Source: Gammaproteobacteria bacterium (GTDB taxonomy: Bacteria > Pseudomonadota > Gammaproteobacteria > Pseudomonadales > Porticoccaceae). From it: a stretch of DNA of 54,460 nucleotides. The stretch spans positions 1 to 54,460 of the forward strand of contig JACPPB010000021.1 of assembly GCA_016191205.1 (NCBI GenBank), in the 5' to 3' direction. A program made the translations under genes and the position numbers. Below are positions 34,319 through 46,607 of the stretch, in pieces. Numbering within the stretch: position 1 is the stretch's first letter; the number at the start of each line of letters is the position of its first letter. The notes under the pieces were generated by a model that was not told where the DNA came from, searched no databases, and worked only from the letters and a program-made list of their open reading frames with translations.

Positions 34319-34336
34319 ATGAGAACTCCCGTATGA
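34319..34336 (+). CDS. Possible five-codon leader peptide
   Basis: ATG AGA ACT CCC GTA TGA (MRTPV), ten bases after GAAGGAT. Its stop overlaps the transporter ATG (ATGA at 34333-34336). The transporter has no good ribosome site of its own, so reinitiation from this leader is plausible. Too short to judge by homology. Confidence 0.35.
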   Translation: MRTPV

Positions 34337-35958
34337 GCGAAACGGCTGCCAGCGCCGCGCCAGAACCAGCGGATTCCAAGGCCGTTCCACCGGCGAGTGC
34401 CGCAACCGTTGAAAACAAGGACCACGTCTCCCTGGCGACCTGGTTCACGGTGTTCGGCAGTGTGATCGGCGCCTTTATCGCGGTGCTCAACATCATGATC
34501 ACCAATGCGTCCCTGAAGGATATTCAGGGCGCGCTGGGTGCGACACTGGAGGAAGGATCCTTTATTTCCACCGCCTATCTGACGGCGGAGGTGGTGGTGA
34601 TCCCCCTCACCGGCTGGTTCGCGATGGTGTTCGGTCTGCGCCGCTTCATGCTGTCGGCATCGACCATGTTCATTGCTGCCACCCTGTTGTGCGCCCTGGC
34701 CTGGAATCTTGAATCCATGCTGGTGTTCCGCGCCATCGCGGGACTGGCCGGCGGGACCTTCATTCCGCTGTCGTTCGCGGTGATTCTCACACTGCTGCCG
34801 CCGAGCAAGCAGCCCATCGGCATCGCCATGTTCTCGCTGACCGCCACCCAGGCGCCGGCGATCGGCCCGGCCCTGGGCGGCTATCTGACCGAAACGTTCG
34901 GCTGGCAGTCGATTTTCTATCTGCAAATCATTCCGACCTCTATCATGTTGACGATCCTCTGGTGGGGTCTGGCACGCTCCCAGAGCAAGCTCCATCTGCT
35001 GAAAAATGGCGACTGGCCGGGGATCGCGAGCCTCTCCATCGCGCTCGGCGCCATGATCATCACGCTCGAGGAGGGCAACCGCAAGGACTGGCTCGAATCC
35101 GAGTTCATTCAGCGCGGTGTCGCGATTGCGCTGGTGTTTTTCGTGATTTTTCTTTACCGCCAACTGCGTGGCCCCAATCCGTTCATCAACGTTCGACTGC
35201 TGAAGCGCTGGAATTTCGGCCTTGCCAACATCATCGGCGTGATTCTCGGGCTCGGATTGTACGGCTCGGTGTTCATCACGCCGCTCTACCTGGCCCAGGT
35301 GCAGGGCTACAACGCCTGGCAGACCGGCATCACCATGATGTGGTTCGGTTTTCCGCAGCTGATCATGGTGCCCCTGATCGTGCGGCTGATGAAGACCGTG
35401 GATCTGCGCCATCTGGTCGCCATCGGCTGCGCGATTTTTGCCTGGAGCCTGCTCATCAATATCGACATGAGCGCGGATTCCGCCTACGACCAGTTGCGGC
35501 TCGCCAATTTCATTCGCGGTATCGGCCAGCCGTTCCTGTCGGTGCCGCTCGCGGTGATTGCCACCGTCGGCATCGAGCCGGCCCAGGTCGGTTCGGCATC
35601 CGGTCTCTACAACCTTACCCGCAATCTGGGCGGGTCGGTGGGGATCGCATTTCTCGCGACCTTTCTCACCATCCGCGAACAATTTCACTCCAACCATGTG
35701 GTCGAGAATATTTCGCTGTACAGCCAGGCGACGATTGAGCGTCTCGACGGCTTGCAGGGTTATTTCATCAGTCTGGGCGCCGACCCGGTGCTGGCCGGCG
35801 AGCGCGCCCTGCGCGTGATCGATGCCGTCGCCCGCCGCGAAAGCACGGTGCTGGCCTACAACGACTGCTTCTATTTCATGGGCGCCGCCTTTGTGGTCGG
35901 ATTCATCCTGACCTACCTGCTGAAAAGCTACCGTACCCCGACCGCGCCGGCGAAATAG
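34333..35958 (+). CDS. DHA2-type (EmrB-like) MFS exporter
   Basis: 541 residues from ATG 34333; a GTG at 34291 would run through the inverted repeat and is less likely. A polar N-terminus of about 45 residues precedes some fourteen hydrophobic helices, starting TWFTVFGSVIGAFIAVLNIMITNASLKDIQGALG. The motif LTGWFAMVFGLRRFML and motif C-like region GPALGGYLTETFGWQSIF mark a DHA2 drug:H+ antiporter. No membrane-fusion or outer-membrane partner is adjacent. It may export a product of the cyclase gene before it; that is inference. Confidence 0.88.
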   Translation: MSETAASAAPEPADSKAVPPASAATVENKDHVSLATWFTVFGSVIGAFIAVLNIMITNASLKDIQGALGATLEEGSFISTAYLTAEVVVIPLTGWFAMVFGLRRFMLSASTMFIAATLLCALAWNLESMLVFRAIAGLAGGTFIPLSFAVILTLLPPSKQPIGIAMFSLTATQAPAIGPALGGYLTETFGWQSIFYLQIIPTSIMLTILWWGLARSQSKLHLLKNGDWPGIASLSIALGAMIITLEEGNRKDWLESEFIQRGVAIALVFFVIFLYRQLRGPNPFINVRLLKRWNFGLANIIGVILGLGLYGSVFITPLYLAQVQGYNAWQTGITMMWFGFPQLIMVPLIVRLMKTVDLRHLVAIGCAIFAWSLLINIDMSADSAYDQLRLANFIRGIGQPFLSVPLAVIATVGIEPAQVGSASGLYNLTRNLGGSVGIAFLATFLTIREQFHSNHVVENISLYSQATIERLDGLQGYFISLGADPVLAGERALRVIDAVARRESTVLAYNDCFYFMGAAFVVGFILTYLLKSYRTPTAPAK

Positions 35959-36064
35959 CGGGAGCATGCGCGCGGCGATGATCGAGTGTCCCGCGTTGCC
36001 GGGTCTGTCGCTGCGCGGCGGAGCGAACACCGCCGCCATCAAGTCTGCGTAAGGAAGGTCGCCG

Positions 36065-37438
36065 ATGCCGCAATGTGAATCCACGCAACCTACCGTCAAG
36101 CCGACGCTCGGGGTGATCGCCCTGATGATCTACGGCGTGGGCAATATGCTCGGCGCCGGCATTTATGGCCTGGTAGGCAAGGCAGCCGGGGAACTCGGCA
36201 ACATGGTCTGGCTGGGTTTCTTCGCCAGCATGATCGCGGCCGGACTCACCGGACTCTCCTATGCTTCGCTCGGCTCCCGCTATCCGCGCGCGGCGGGCGC
36301 CGCCTATATCACCCACCGCGCCTTCGGCATCACCGCGATCAGCTACGTGGTGGGCCTGGCGGTGACGATGTCCGGCCTCACCTCGCTGGCGGCGGCGAGT
36401 CAGGTATTTGCCAACTACGCCCACGAGATGTTCACCGACGTGCCGATCAAATGGGTGGTGGTGGTTTTTATTCTGACACTGACGGTAGTCAACTATGTAG
36501 GAATGCGCGAATCCGCCTGGGTCAACGCAATTTGCACCGCCATTGAAGCCGGCGGGTTGCTGTTGGTCGTCGCGGTGGGGGCGCGCTACTGGGGCAGCGT
36601 GGATTATTTCGATGCGAGTTCGCTCAAAAATCCCGGCGGCGATTTTTCGGTTTCGCTGATGCTCTCCGGCGCCGTGCTGACGTTTTATGCGTTTATCGGG
36701 TTTGAAGACCTGTTGAATATTTCCGAAGAGGTGCGCAATCCGCGCCGCAATTTTCCGATTGCGCTGCTCGCCGCACTGGGCATCGCGGCGACCTTATACA
36801 TGGCAGTCTGCATCACCGCCGTGTCCGTGGTGCCGCACGCGCAGCTCGCGGCGGCAAGCGGACCGCTGGTCGAGGTGGTGCGCATTGCCGCGCCCTGGGT
36901 GCCGCCCGCGCTGTTTACCGTGGTGGCCATGTTCGCGGTGACCAACACGGCCCTGCTCAACTACATCATGGGCTCGCGGCTGGTATACGGGATGGCGCGC
37001 CAGGGCCTGTTGCCGGCCCTGCTCGGACGTCTTCATCCGCGGCGGAACACGCCCCATGTGGCGATTCTGCTATTGCTGATGATCGTTCTTGGCCTGGCGC
37101 TGGTGGGCGACATCAAGGCGCTGGCGAGCGCGACCAGCCTGCTGCTGCTGGGTTCGTTCACCCTGGTGAACCTGGCGCTTGTGGTGCTCAAGCGGCGCCC
37201 CGGCGAACCGCGCGGCGGCTTTGAAGTGCCGCTCGCGGTGCCGTTGGGCGGCGCCTTGGTTGCGGTGACGTTTATCGTCAATCGCGTGGTTGCGGGAGCG
37301 CGCGCGGGCGAGCTTGCGCCCGTCTATATCGCGGGCGGTATCGTCGTCGCCATTGTGGTGATGTATCTGCTGCTGCGGCCGCAGGCGGCGGCAGTGGTGG
37401 AGGTCGGGTACCCAAAACAAGTTGGTGAAACCGAGTAA
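36065..37438 (+). CDS. APC-family amino-acid permease
   Basis: 457 residues, twelve hydrophobic helices, with AAGGAAGG upstream. Opens with GVIALMIYGVGNMLGAGIYGLVGKAAGELG, the helix-1 G-x-G-x-x-L/I-G motif of the family, and contains LTFYAFIGFEDLLNISEEVRNPRRNFPIAL, also typical. Moves amino acids or amines with protons across the inner membrane; substrate unknown. It is convergent with gcvP, 14 bases apart, and 106 bases after the exporter. The C-terminal 20 residues are soluble. Confidence 0.9.
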   Translation: MPQCESTQPTVKPTLGVIALMIYGVGNMLGAGIYGLVGKAAGELGNMVWLGFFASMIAAGLTGLSYASLGSRYPRAAGAAYITHRAFGITAISYVVGLAVTMSGLTSLAAASQVFANYAHEMFTDVPIKWVVVVFILTLTVVNYVGMRESAWVNAICTAIEAGGLLLVVAVGARYWGSVDYFDASSLKNPGGDFSVSLMLSGAVLTFYAFIGFEDLLNISEEVRNPRRNFPIALLAALGIAATLYMAVCITAVSVVPHAQLAAASGPLVEVVRIAAPWVPPALFTVVAMFAVTNTALLNYIMGSRLVYGMARQGLLPALLGRLHPRRNTPHVAILLLLMIVLGLALVGDIKALASATSLLLLGSFTLVNLALVVLKRRPGEPRGGFEVPLAVPLGGALVAVTFIVNRVVAGARAGELAPVYIAGGIVVAIVVMYLLLRPQAAAVVEVGYPKQVGETE

Positions 37439-37452
37439 AAACGGCCTCAGCT

Positions 37453-40347
<2,895 letters not shown>

Positions 40348-40469
40348 CGCGAATGCCTACAACATTGAACGGGAGGGGCGGCAAGGGGTGCCAGGAGCCG
40401 GGCGGCGCGGCCGATGTTAGCAGTGCGGCGCCCGGGGCCACAAACGCCGCTGGTCGAGCGAGTGACTCC

Positions 40470-41051
40470 ATGGCGCTACGCGACCTGCTCGCGGAAGTGC
40501 GAGGCTGCCGATTCTGCGCCGATCTGCCGCTCGGGCCCCGCCCGGTACTGCGCGCCAGCGTGACGGCGAAACTCCTGATCGTCGGGCAGGCGCCGGGTAC
40601 CCGGGTGCATGCGAGCGGTATTCCCTGGGACGACCCGAGCGGCGACCGGCTGCGTGCCTGGCTCGGCCTCGACCGCGCGACCTTCTACGACGAGACACGC
40701 GTCGCCATCATGCCCATGGGGTTTTGCTATCCCGGGCGCGGGCACGCCGGCGACCTGCCGCCGCGCCCCGAGTGCGCGCCGCGCTGGCACGGGCGGATTC
40801 TCGCGCAGTTGCCAGCGCTGGAACTGATCCTGCTGGTAGGCCGCTATGCCCAGAATTACTATCTGGGCCCTCACCGCGGTTCGCTTGCCGCGCGCATCCA
40901 CGATTGGCCGGTAATGGAGGCGCGCCAGTTGCCGCTGGTGCATCCTTCGCCGCGCAATCGGCGCTGGCTGAAAACCAATGCCTGGTTCGAAGCCGAAACA
41001 GTCCCCGCGGTGCGCCGGCGCGTGGTCGAATGCCTTGCCAACGCGCACTGA
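40470..41051 (+). CDS. Uracil-DNA-glycosylase-superfamily protein
   Basis: 193 residues from ATG 40470; an upstream frame to 40338 overlaps the gcvP start and looks non-coding. It has the superfamily's two active-site motifs: LLIVGQAPGTRVHASGIPWDDPSG (GQAPG plus water-activating region) and LVHPSPRNRRW. A Cys-x2-Cys pair (RGCRFCADL) near the start recalls iron-sulfur family 4 enzymes, but the later cysteines are not in a clear family pattern. It may excise uracil or belong to an uncharacterised branch. Confidence 0.82.
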   Translation: MALRDLLAEVRGCRFCADLPLGPRPVLRASVTAKLLIVGQAPGTRVHASGIPWDDPSGDRLRAWLGLDRATFYDETRVAIMPMGFCYPGRGHAGDLPPRPECAPRWHGRILAQLPALELILLVGRYAQNYYLGPHRGSLAARIHDWPVMEARQLPLVHPSPRNRRWLKTNAWFEAETVPAVRRRVVECLANAH

Positions 41052-41080
41052 AAGTGGCCTCAAGTGTGAAGTGCTTGGTA

Positions 41081-41108
41081 TTGCCGCGCGGGTTGCCAGT
41101 GCTATAGT
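41081..41108 (+). promoter_or_regulatory. Sigma-70-type promoter for the HD-GYP gene
   Basis: TTGCCG, 16 bases, TATAGT; the -10 lies 37 bases before the ATG at 41146. One of few AT-rich spots here. Confidence 0.5.
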
Positions 41109-41145
41109 CAGGCGGGCAAGACTCCAGGGATGTCAAGGCGACAGC

Positions 41146-42489
41146 ATGGTCGACAATTTCGGATCGGACAAAAAAAGCTATGCCAGAGAGAACTTGGTCA
41201 AAATTCCGGTTGGCCAGGTTGAAATCGGCATGTTTGTCGGGGAGCTGGATCGACCCTGGCTGGGAACGCCTTTCCTGCTTCAGGGATTCGAGGTGCGCAG
41301 CAAGAGCCAGATTCGCTCCCTTGCCGAGTACTGTCAGCATGTCTATGTACTGAAGGACGGTGTGCCACTCAAGGGCCCCGAGGTGCCGGTCTCCCGGACC
41401 ATGCCGCCGCCCCCCAAAAAAAATGTCGGTACTCTGTTGCCGATGCAGCGCAGCCGCCCGGGGCGTGCGCCCCAGGTCATCAAGCCGCTGGTCCGAGCGC
41501 GGCCAGCCTATGAAGTTCTGGAGCCGGTACGCTATGAGCATGCCGGGGCGCGCAATGTCCTGGACGCCGGGCGGGTCAATGTCAAAGGATTGCTCAAATC
41601 CGCCCAGATGGGGCAGATGCTGGACACTGAAGCTGCCGAGAGCGTAGTGGATTCCTGCGTGGGCTCCATCCTGCGCAACCCCGAAGCATTGCTCTGGATG
41701 ACCAAGATAAAGGACATGAACGAGTACACGGCCGAGCATTGCCTGAACGTCTGTGTGCTGGCGATCGCATTCGGGCGGCATTTGCGCATGTCCGAAGAGG
41801 AGCTGCGGCTGCTCGGTCTCTGCGGCCTGTTGCACGACGTGGGCAAGATGCGCATCCCCAGCGAGATTCTCGACAAGCCTGGACGTCTCACCCAGGAAGA
41901 GTTCGCGATCATGAAGCAGCACACGGTGGTCGGTTATGAGCTGCTGCAAGAGCAATCCACCAGCTTGAACACTGCGGCCCTGGATGTCGCACTCAACCAC
42001 CACGAGCGGCCGGATCGCGGAGGTTACCCTCGCGGTCTCGGCGAGCGCGAGCTGACGGAATTTTCACGCATTATTGCCGTGGTGGACACTTACGACGCCA
42101 TCACCAGCAATCGCTGTTACGCGCCGGCGCTGCCTTCCGCCGAGGCCCAGAAAATCATTTTCGAAAATCGTGGCACCCAGTTCGACGAAGCGATTGCACT
42201 GCAATTTATCCAGGCCATCGGCCCCTATCCGCCCGGCACCCTGGTGGAGTTGCGCAATGGCATGGCGGGAATTGTACTAGCCGGCAAAGTCAGGTTTCGT
42301 CATCTGCCTACGGTGTTGTTGCTGCGCGATGCGAACAAGCAGCCCATGGAAGAACGCACCGTCGAGCTGGACCTCACGGACACGGGCACGCTCAGCAAGG
42401 AGTTCCTCGTCAAGCGTACGCTGCCTGATGGTTCGTTCGGCATTTCGCTGCGCGAATGTCGCGTCCAGAGCGAGCCCGTATTCCTGTAG
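41146..42489 (+). CDS. HD-GYP phosphodiesterase with DUF3391-type N-terminus
   Basis: 447 residues from ATG 41146. Residues 15-115 form the DUF3391 domain (LVKIPVGQVEIGMFVGELDRPWLGTPFLLQGF). Residues 190-345 are HD-GYP: HD pair 230-231 in LLHDVGKMRIPSEIL, HHERPD at 285, GYP at 293-295 in RGGYP. The domain hydrolyses cyclic di-GMP; here one Gly of the canonical DGxGYP is Arg, while metal ligands look intact. No receiver domain, so input must come through the N-terminus. A proline/lysine-rich linker (MPPPPKKN) lies at 86-93. Confidence 0.9.
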   Translation: MVDNFGSDKKSYARENLVKIPVGQVEIGMFVGELDRPWLGTPFLLQGFEVRSKSQIRSLAEYCQHVYVLKDGVPLKGPEVPVSRTMPPPPKKNVGTLLPMQRSRPGRAPQVIKPLVRARPAYEVLEPVRYEHAGARNVLDAGRVNVKGLLKSAQMGQMLDTEAAESVVDSCVGSILRNPEALLWMTKIKDMNEYTAEHCLNVCVLAIAFGRHLRMSEEELRLLGLCGLLHDVGKMRIPSEILDKPGRLTQEEFAIMKQHTVVGYELLQEQSTSLNTAALDVALNHHERPDRGGYPRGLGERELTEFSRIIAVVDTYDAITSNRCYAPALPSAEAQKIIFENRGTQFDEAIALQFIQAIGPYPPGTLVELRNGMAGIVLAGKVRFRHLPTVLLLRDANKQPMEERTVELDLTDTGTLSKEFLVKRTLPDGSFGISLRECRVQSEPVFL

Positions 42490-42565
42490 TTTTGGGGTCG
42501 GGAGCGGGTCGCGTCCGGAAGGCTCGGCCGACCTTGAACAAAGGGCTTGCGTGCTCCGGGGGGGA

Positions 42566-43078
42566 TCAAGTGGTCGGGTTTTCCTCCCCGTAACTCAGCG
42601 CAACCACCCTGTAGTCCGCCGTGCCGCCGGGGCCTTCCACCGTCACTCGATCCCCACTGGCGCGGCCCAGCAGCGCGCGCGCCAGCGGCGAGTCGATGCT
42701 GATCCAGCCGCGCTGGGGGTCGATCTCGTCGGCGCCCACCAGGCGATAGCTGACCGTCGCATCCACGGCATCACGCAGGGTTACCCAGGCGCCAAAGCGC
42801 ACCCGGCCGCAATCCGCCGGAGGGTCGGCCACCACGATCAGCGCTTCGAGCCGGTGGCGGAGATATCGGACCCGCCGGTCGATTTCCCGCAGCCGCCGCT
42901 TGCCGTAGATGTAATCGCCATTCTCCGAGCGATCGCCGTTCTTCGCCGCTGCCTGCACCTGGGCGGTGACCAAGGGACGCTCCCCGCGCCACAACCGATC
43001 GAGTTCGGCGTGCAGTGCCGCGGCGCCCGCGGGGGTGATGTAGGGCGAACTGCCGGGGGTGGGCGGGCGCCAGCGCAT
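42566..43078 (-). CDS. greB: GreB transcript cleavage factor
   Basis: 170 residues. A coiled-coil N-terminal part (YITPAGAAALHAELDRLWRGERP, AAKNGDRSENGDYIYGKRRLREIDRRVRYLRHRLEAL) with the acidic tip D-R-S-E-N-G-D of Gre factors, then the FKBP-like C-terminal domain (WISIDSPLARALLGRASGDRVTV). GDYIYGKRRLREIDRR favours GreB over GreA. Rescues backtracked RNA polymerase. It shares one base with the stop of the S9 peptidase gene upstream, so it is probably translated from the same message. Confidence 0.9.
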   Translation of the reverse strand: MRWRPPTPGSSPYITPAGAAALHAELDRLWRGERPLVTAQVQAAAKNGDRSENGDYIYGKRRLREIDRRVRYLRHRLEALIVVADPPADCGRVRFGAWVTLRDAVDATVSYRLVGADEIDPQRGWISIDSPLARALLGRASGDRVTVEGPGGTADYRVVALSYGEENPTT

Positions 43079-45024
43079 CAGGCGTCCGCCCGCTCCAGGC
43101 CCAGCACGCGCTGATAAAACGCGAGTTCCTCGCGAAACACCCGGGCGACGTGCTCGGGTTTGCGAAAGCCGTGGCCTTCACCGGTAAAGGGCACATAGAC
43201 CACGGGCAGGTCGCGCGCGTGCAGCGCCGCCACCATGGCCAGGGTCTGATTGGGCGGCACCACCTTGTCGTCGAGGCCCTGAAAGAAAATCACCGGGCAA
43301 TTGAGCTGCCCCACATGGTGAATCGGCGAGCGCGCCCGATACCGTTCGCGAGCCGCGGGCCAGGGACCGACCAGGCCGTCGAGATAGCGGGATTCGAACT
43401 TGTGCGTATCCCGCGCCAGGGCTTCGAGATCGCCGATGCCGTAGAGACTGGCGCCGGCACGGAAGACATCGGCGAAAGTGAGCGCCGCGAGCACCGTGTA
43501 GCCGCCGGCGCTGCTGCCACGGATCAGCAGTCGCGCGTGATCGGCGCGCCCGCGCGCGGCGAGATGGCGCACTCCGGCCACCACGTCGGCGACGTCGGCG
43601 AGTCCCCAGCGCCCGCGCAGGGCGTCGCGGTAGGCGCGCCCGTAGCCCGTGCTGCCGCGGTAGTTGAAGTCGGCCACCGCGAATCCCCGGCTGGTCCAGA
43701 AACGCACTTTGGCGCTGTAGGCGGTGCTGGTGGCGCCCGTGGGTCCGCCGTGGCAGAGGGCGATCAGCGGCGGCAGCTCTCCCGGCAATGGGGTGCAGCG
43801 GGGATGTGCCGGCCGGTAGTAAAAACCGTGCGCCTCGGTACCGTCGTCGGTCGCGTAGTGGAAGCTTTCCGGCGCCGGCAGAAAGCCGGGGTCGAGGCCG
43901 GATTCGCCCACCTGGTGCAGGCGGCGCCAGGCGCCGCTGCTGGCGTCGAGTTCCAGCAGTTCACTGCCGTGCGCGGGGGATGCTGCCACGCACCACACCC
44001 GATTTCCCGCCGCCGCGAGTGCGGCGAATTCGGTGTGCGGGGTGTCGATTCCCTTGAGCGTGCGGGTGGTGGGATCGACGAGTCCCAGCCGCCAGAGTCC
44101 GTTGCGGGTGTAAGCGGTCGCGAGCTGGCCGTCGGCACAGGCGGCCCAGGTGGACATCCCGAGCGACCACAGCGGCGTGGCGAATTCCGCCGCCAGCGGG
44201 AATACCGCAACGGTCGCGCCGCTCGCTGTCAGGCGATAAAGGTTCCACCAGCCGCTGCGGTCAGAGACGAAATGCAGCGCGCCGGAAGCGGTCCAGCCGG
44301 GCTGGAGCACGGCTTCGCCCGTTGGACAAACGGCGTTGCCACCGGCGATGTGACGCACGTTGCGGCAGGCGCCGTCGGCGCCGATGTCCGCCAGCCACAG
44401 GTGGGTGCGGTCCCAGGGCATGTCGGGATGGTTCCAGCTGATCCAGGCGAGTTGGCTGCCATCCGGGCTCAGGCTTGGATAGGCGTAGAAATCGTCTCCC
44501 GACACCAGTTCATCGACCGCGCCGCTGCCGTCCAGGGCAATGGCGGCGATGAAGTTGGTGGGCTCGCGTTTCGGACCGTTGGCGGTGTCGGGATAGTGCC
44601 GTTCGCCGATGGCGAGCAGGCGGTTGTGCCGCCGGTCCAGGCAGGGTTCGGCGAAACGCAGTTCGCACTCCGCGGGGGTGATGGCGACGGGGAAGGCGCG
44701 GGAATGACGGGTGTCGGGAGGGCGGGTGTCCAGGCGGTAGATGCGCTGGTCGTCCTGGAGCACGAAATAGAGCACACCCTCGGCCACCGCGTAGGGCCGG
44801 CCGCCGTATTCGTGAACCCGGCTGCGGACATTGATGGGCGCCGGCAGCAGGTCGCGGCGGGTCCCGTCCGGGGCCTGCGCGACGACCGCGCTGCGGCCGC
44901 CTTCGGTGGGGCGGGTCTCGATCCAGTACAGGATATCGCCATCCGCCAACGGCCAATCGATGGCGCCGGCGGTACTCGCCGCCAGCTCCGGGGTGATGGG
45001 ACTGGGCCAGCTGCCACAGGGCAA
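43078..45024 (-). CDS. S9-family prolyl oligopeptidase-like peptidase
   Basis: 648 residues as given from TTG 45024. N-terminal beta-propeller of about 390 residues, then the alpha/beta hydrolase domain with the nucleophile Ser in RGSSAGGYT, Asp in QGLDDKVVP and His in GEGHGFRKP. The start is uncertain: the TTG has no ribosome site, whereas GGGAGGC ends eight bases before an in-frame ATC at 45043-45045, seven codons earlier. No signal peptide, so cytoplasmic. Likely a peptide or acyl-peptide hydrolase; substrate unknown. Second last gene of a minus-strand operon. Confidence 0.85.
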   Translation of the reverse strand: MPCGSWPSPITPELAASTAGAIDWPLADGDILYWIETRPTEGGRSAVVAQAPDGTRRDLLPAPINVRSRVHEYGGRPYAVAEGVLYFVLQDDQRIYRLDTRPPDTRHSRAFPVAITPAECELRFAEPCLDRRHNRLLAIGERHYPDTANGPKREPTNFIAAIALDGSGAVDELVSGDDFYAYPSLSPDGSQLAWISWNHPDMPWDRTHLWLADIGADGACRNVRHIAGGNAVCPTGEAVLQPGWTASGALHFVSDRSGWWNLYRLTASGATVAVFPLAAEFATPLWSLGMSTWAACADGQLATAYTRNGLWRLGLVDPTTRTLKGIDTPHTEFAALAAAGNRVWCVAASPAHGSELLELDASSGAWRRLHQVGESGLDPGFLPAPESFHYATDDGTEAHGFYYRPAHPRCTPLPGELPPLIALCHGGPTGATSTAYSAKVRFWTSRGFAVADFNYRGSTGYGRAYRDALRGRWGLADVADVVAGVRHLAARGRADHARLLIRGSSAGGYTVLAALTFADVFRAGASLYGIGDLEALARDTHKFESRYLDGLVGPWPAARERYRARSPIHHVGQLNCPVIFFQGLDDKVVPPNQTLAMVAALHARDLPVVYVPFTGEGHGFRKPEHVARVFREELAFYQRVLGLERADA

Positions 45025-45049
45025 ACAATCGGGCGGCGTCGCGATGGCC

Positions 45050-45376
45050 TCAGCCTCCCGCCAGCTTGACGCGATAGCCCAAGGCTTCGAGCGTCGCCTT
45101 GATGGCGGCGCGGTGGTCGCCCTGGATTTCGATCACGCCGTCCTTGACACTGCCGCCGGTCGCGCACTGCTGCTTGAGTTGTTTGGCGAGGGCGCGCAAT
45201 TCCGCGTCCGCGAGCGGAATTCCCGCGATGGTGGTGACGCCCTTGCCGCTGCGTCCGCTGGTCTCGCGGCGGATGCGCACGATACCGTCGCCGGCCGGTT
45301 TGGCCGGCGTCGCCGCTGCCCTGGAACCGATACGCCCGCGGTCGGTGCTGTAGACCAGCCGGGAATTGCCGCTCAT
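45050..45376 (-). CDS. yciH: YciH: SUI1/eIF1-like translation factor
   Basis: 108 residues from ATG 45376, overlapping the stop of the quinone oxidoreductase gene (ATGA). C-terminal SUI1 domain: RRETSGRSGKGVTTIAGIPL, LAKQLKQQCATGGSVKDGVIEIQGDHR. The bacterial proteins resemble eukaryotic eIF1 and affect initiation fidelity in vitro. 25 bases separate it from the peptidase gene, including the GGGAGG that overlaps its own stop region. Confidence 0.93.
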   Translation of the reverse strand: MSGNSRLVYSTDRGRIGSRAAATPAKPAGDGIVRIRRETSGRSGKGVTTIAGIPLADAELRALAKQLKQQCATGGSVKDGVIEIQGDHRAAIKATLEALGYRVKLAGG

Positions 45377-46368
45377 GGGGCCACCTCCAGCACGATCTTG
45401 CCCAGGTGCTTGCTGCTTTCCATCAGGGCGTGACTCGCGGCGGCCTCGGCGAGCAGGAAGGTCGCGTGGATCAGGGGTCGAATGTCGCCGCCTTCCAGCA
45501 GCGGCCAGACATTTTCGCGCACGGCGCGGGCGATGCGCGCCTTGTCGGCCACCGGCTGGCTGCGCAGGGTCGAGCCGGTGAGCACCAACTGCTTGAGCAT
45601 CATGGGCATCAGATCGACTTCGACCCTGGAGCCGCGCAGAAACGCGATGGAGACGATGCGGCCGCGAAAGGCGGCGGCGCGGATGTTTTTCTGCACATAG
45701 TCGCCGCCCACCATGTCGAGGATCACGTCGGCGCCCGTGGTGGCGGCCTTGATACCTTCGACAAAATCCTCGCGCTGATAATCGAACGCTTTGACGGCGC
45801 CCAGCATTTCGCACACTGTGACTTTTTCGGCGTTGCCCGCGGTAGCGAACACCCGGGCGCCGAAGGCCGCGCCCAGTTGAATCGCCGTGGTGCCGATGCC
45901 GCTGGTGCCGCCGTGTACCAGCAGCACCTCGCCGGCCTGCAGGTTGGCGCGCTCGAAGACGTTGTGCCAGACCGTGAACACGGTTTCCGGTAGCGCCGCC
46001 GCCTGTGTGGCCGACAGCCCCGCGGGGATCGGCAGGCACAGATCGCGGTGGGCGACGGCGTATTCGGCGTAGCCGCCGCCGGCCAGCAGCGCGCAGACGC
46101 GATCGCCGACCCGCCAGCGTCCGCTATCGGAGCCGAGCGCCGCGATTTCGCCCGCCACTTCCAGTCCTGGCAGATCGGAGGCGCCGGCGGGCGGCGGATA
46201 ACCGCCCTGGCGCTGGATCACGTCGGGCCGGTTGACGCCGGCGGCGATCACGCGGATCAGCACTTCCCCTGCGCCGGGCACGGGTAGCGGACGCCGCGCG
46301 GGGGTCAGCACTTCCGGGCCGCCGGGGCGCGCGATCTCGATGCAGTTCATGGTTGGGGGCAGTGCCAT
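45373..46368 (-). CDS. NAD(P)H:quinone oxidoreductase, PIG3/zeta-crystallin type
   Basis: 331 residues from ATG 46368 with GGAG upstream (a second in-frame ATG at 46350 is possible). Medium-chain reductase fold: IARPGGPEVL, VIAAGVNRPDVIQRQGGYPPP, LPGLEVAGEI, nucleotide loop VHGGTSGIGTTAIQLG, DMVGGDYVQKNIRAA. The YPPP segment is typical of PIG3-like quinone oxidoreductases; no catalytic zinc ligands. First gene of the operon with yciH, the peptidase and greB. The 239-base divergent gap to the ligase gene shows no clear sites. Confidence 0.92.
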   Translation of the reverse strand: MALPPTMNCIEIARPGGPEVLTPARRPLPVPGAGEVLIRVIAAGVNRPDVIQRQGGYPPPAGASDLPGLEVAGEIAALGSDSGRWRVGDRVCALLAGGGYAEYAVAHRDLCLPIPAGLSATQAAALPETVFTVWHNVFERANLQAGEVLLVHGGTSGIGTTAIQLGAAFGARVFATAGNAEKVTVCEMLGAVKAFDYQREDFVEGIKAATTGADVILDMVGGDYVQKNIRAAAFRGRIVSIAFLRGSRVEVDLMPMMLKQLVLTGSTLRSQPVADKARIARAVRENVWPLLEGGDIRPLIHATFLLAEAAASHALMESSKHLGKIVLEVAP

Positions 46369-46607
46369 GGGCGGTCTCCGGTTCCGGCGGGAAGGGATTG
46401 CGCGCGCTGGAACCGCTGCTCCGCTGGGCGGGGGCGCGGCCGATGCGTTCGCAGGTCGTCAGAGTAACAGCCGCAGGAAGCGGCGGGGAGCCCGGCTGGC
46501 GCGGCGCGATTGGCGCCCCGGTGAGCGACATTGTTTAATGCCGGCATTCCGACCGGATCTGCCGTGCAGGCCCGGACGTTTCACGACGATCGAATCAGGG
46601 GGCAGCA

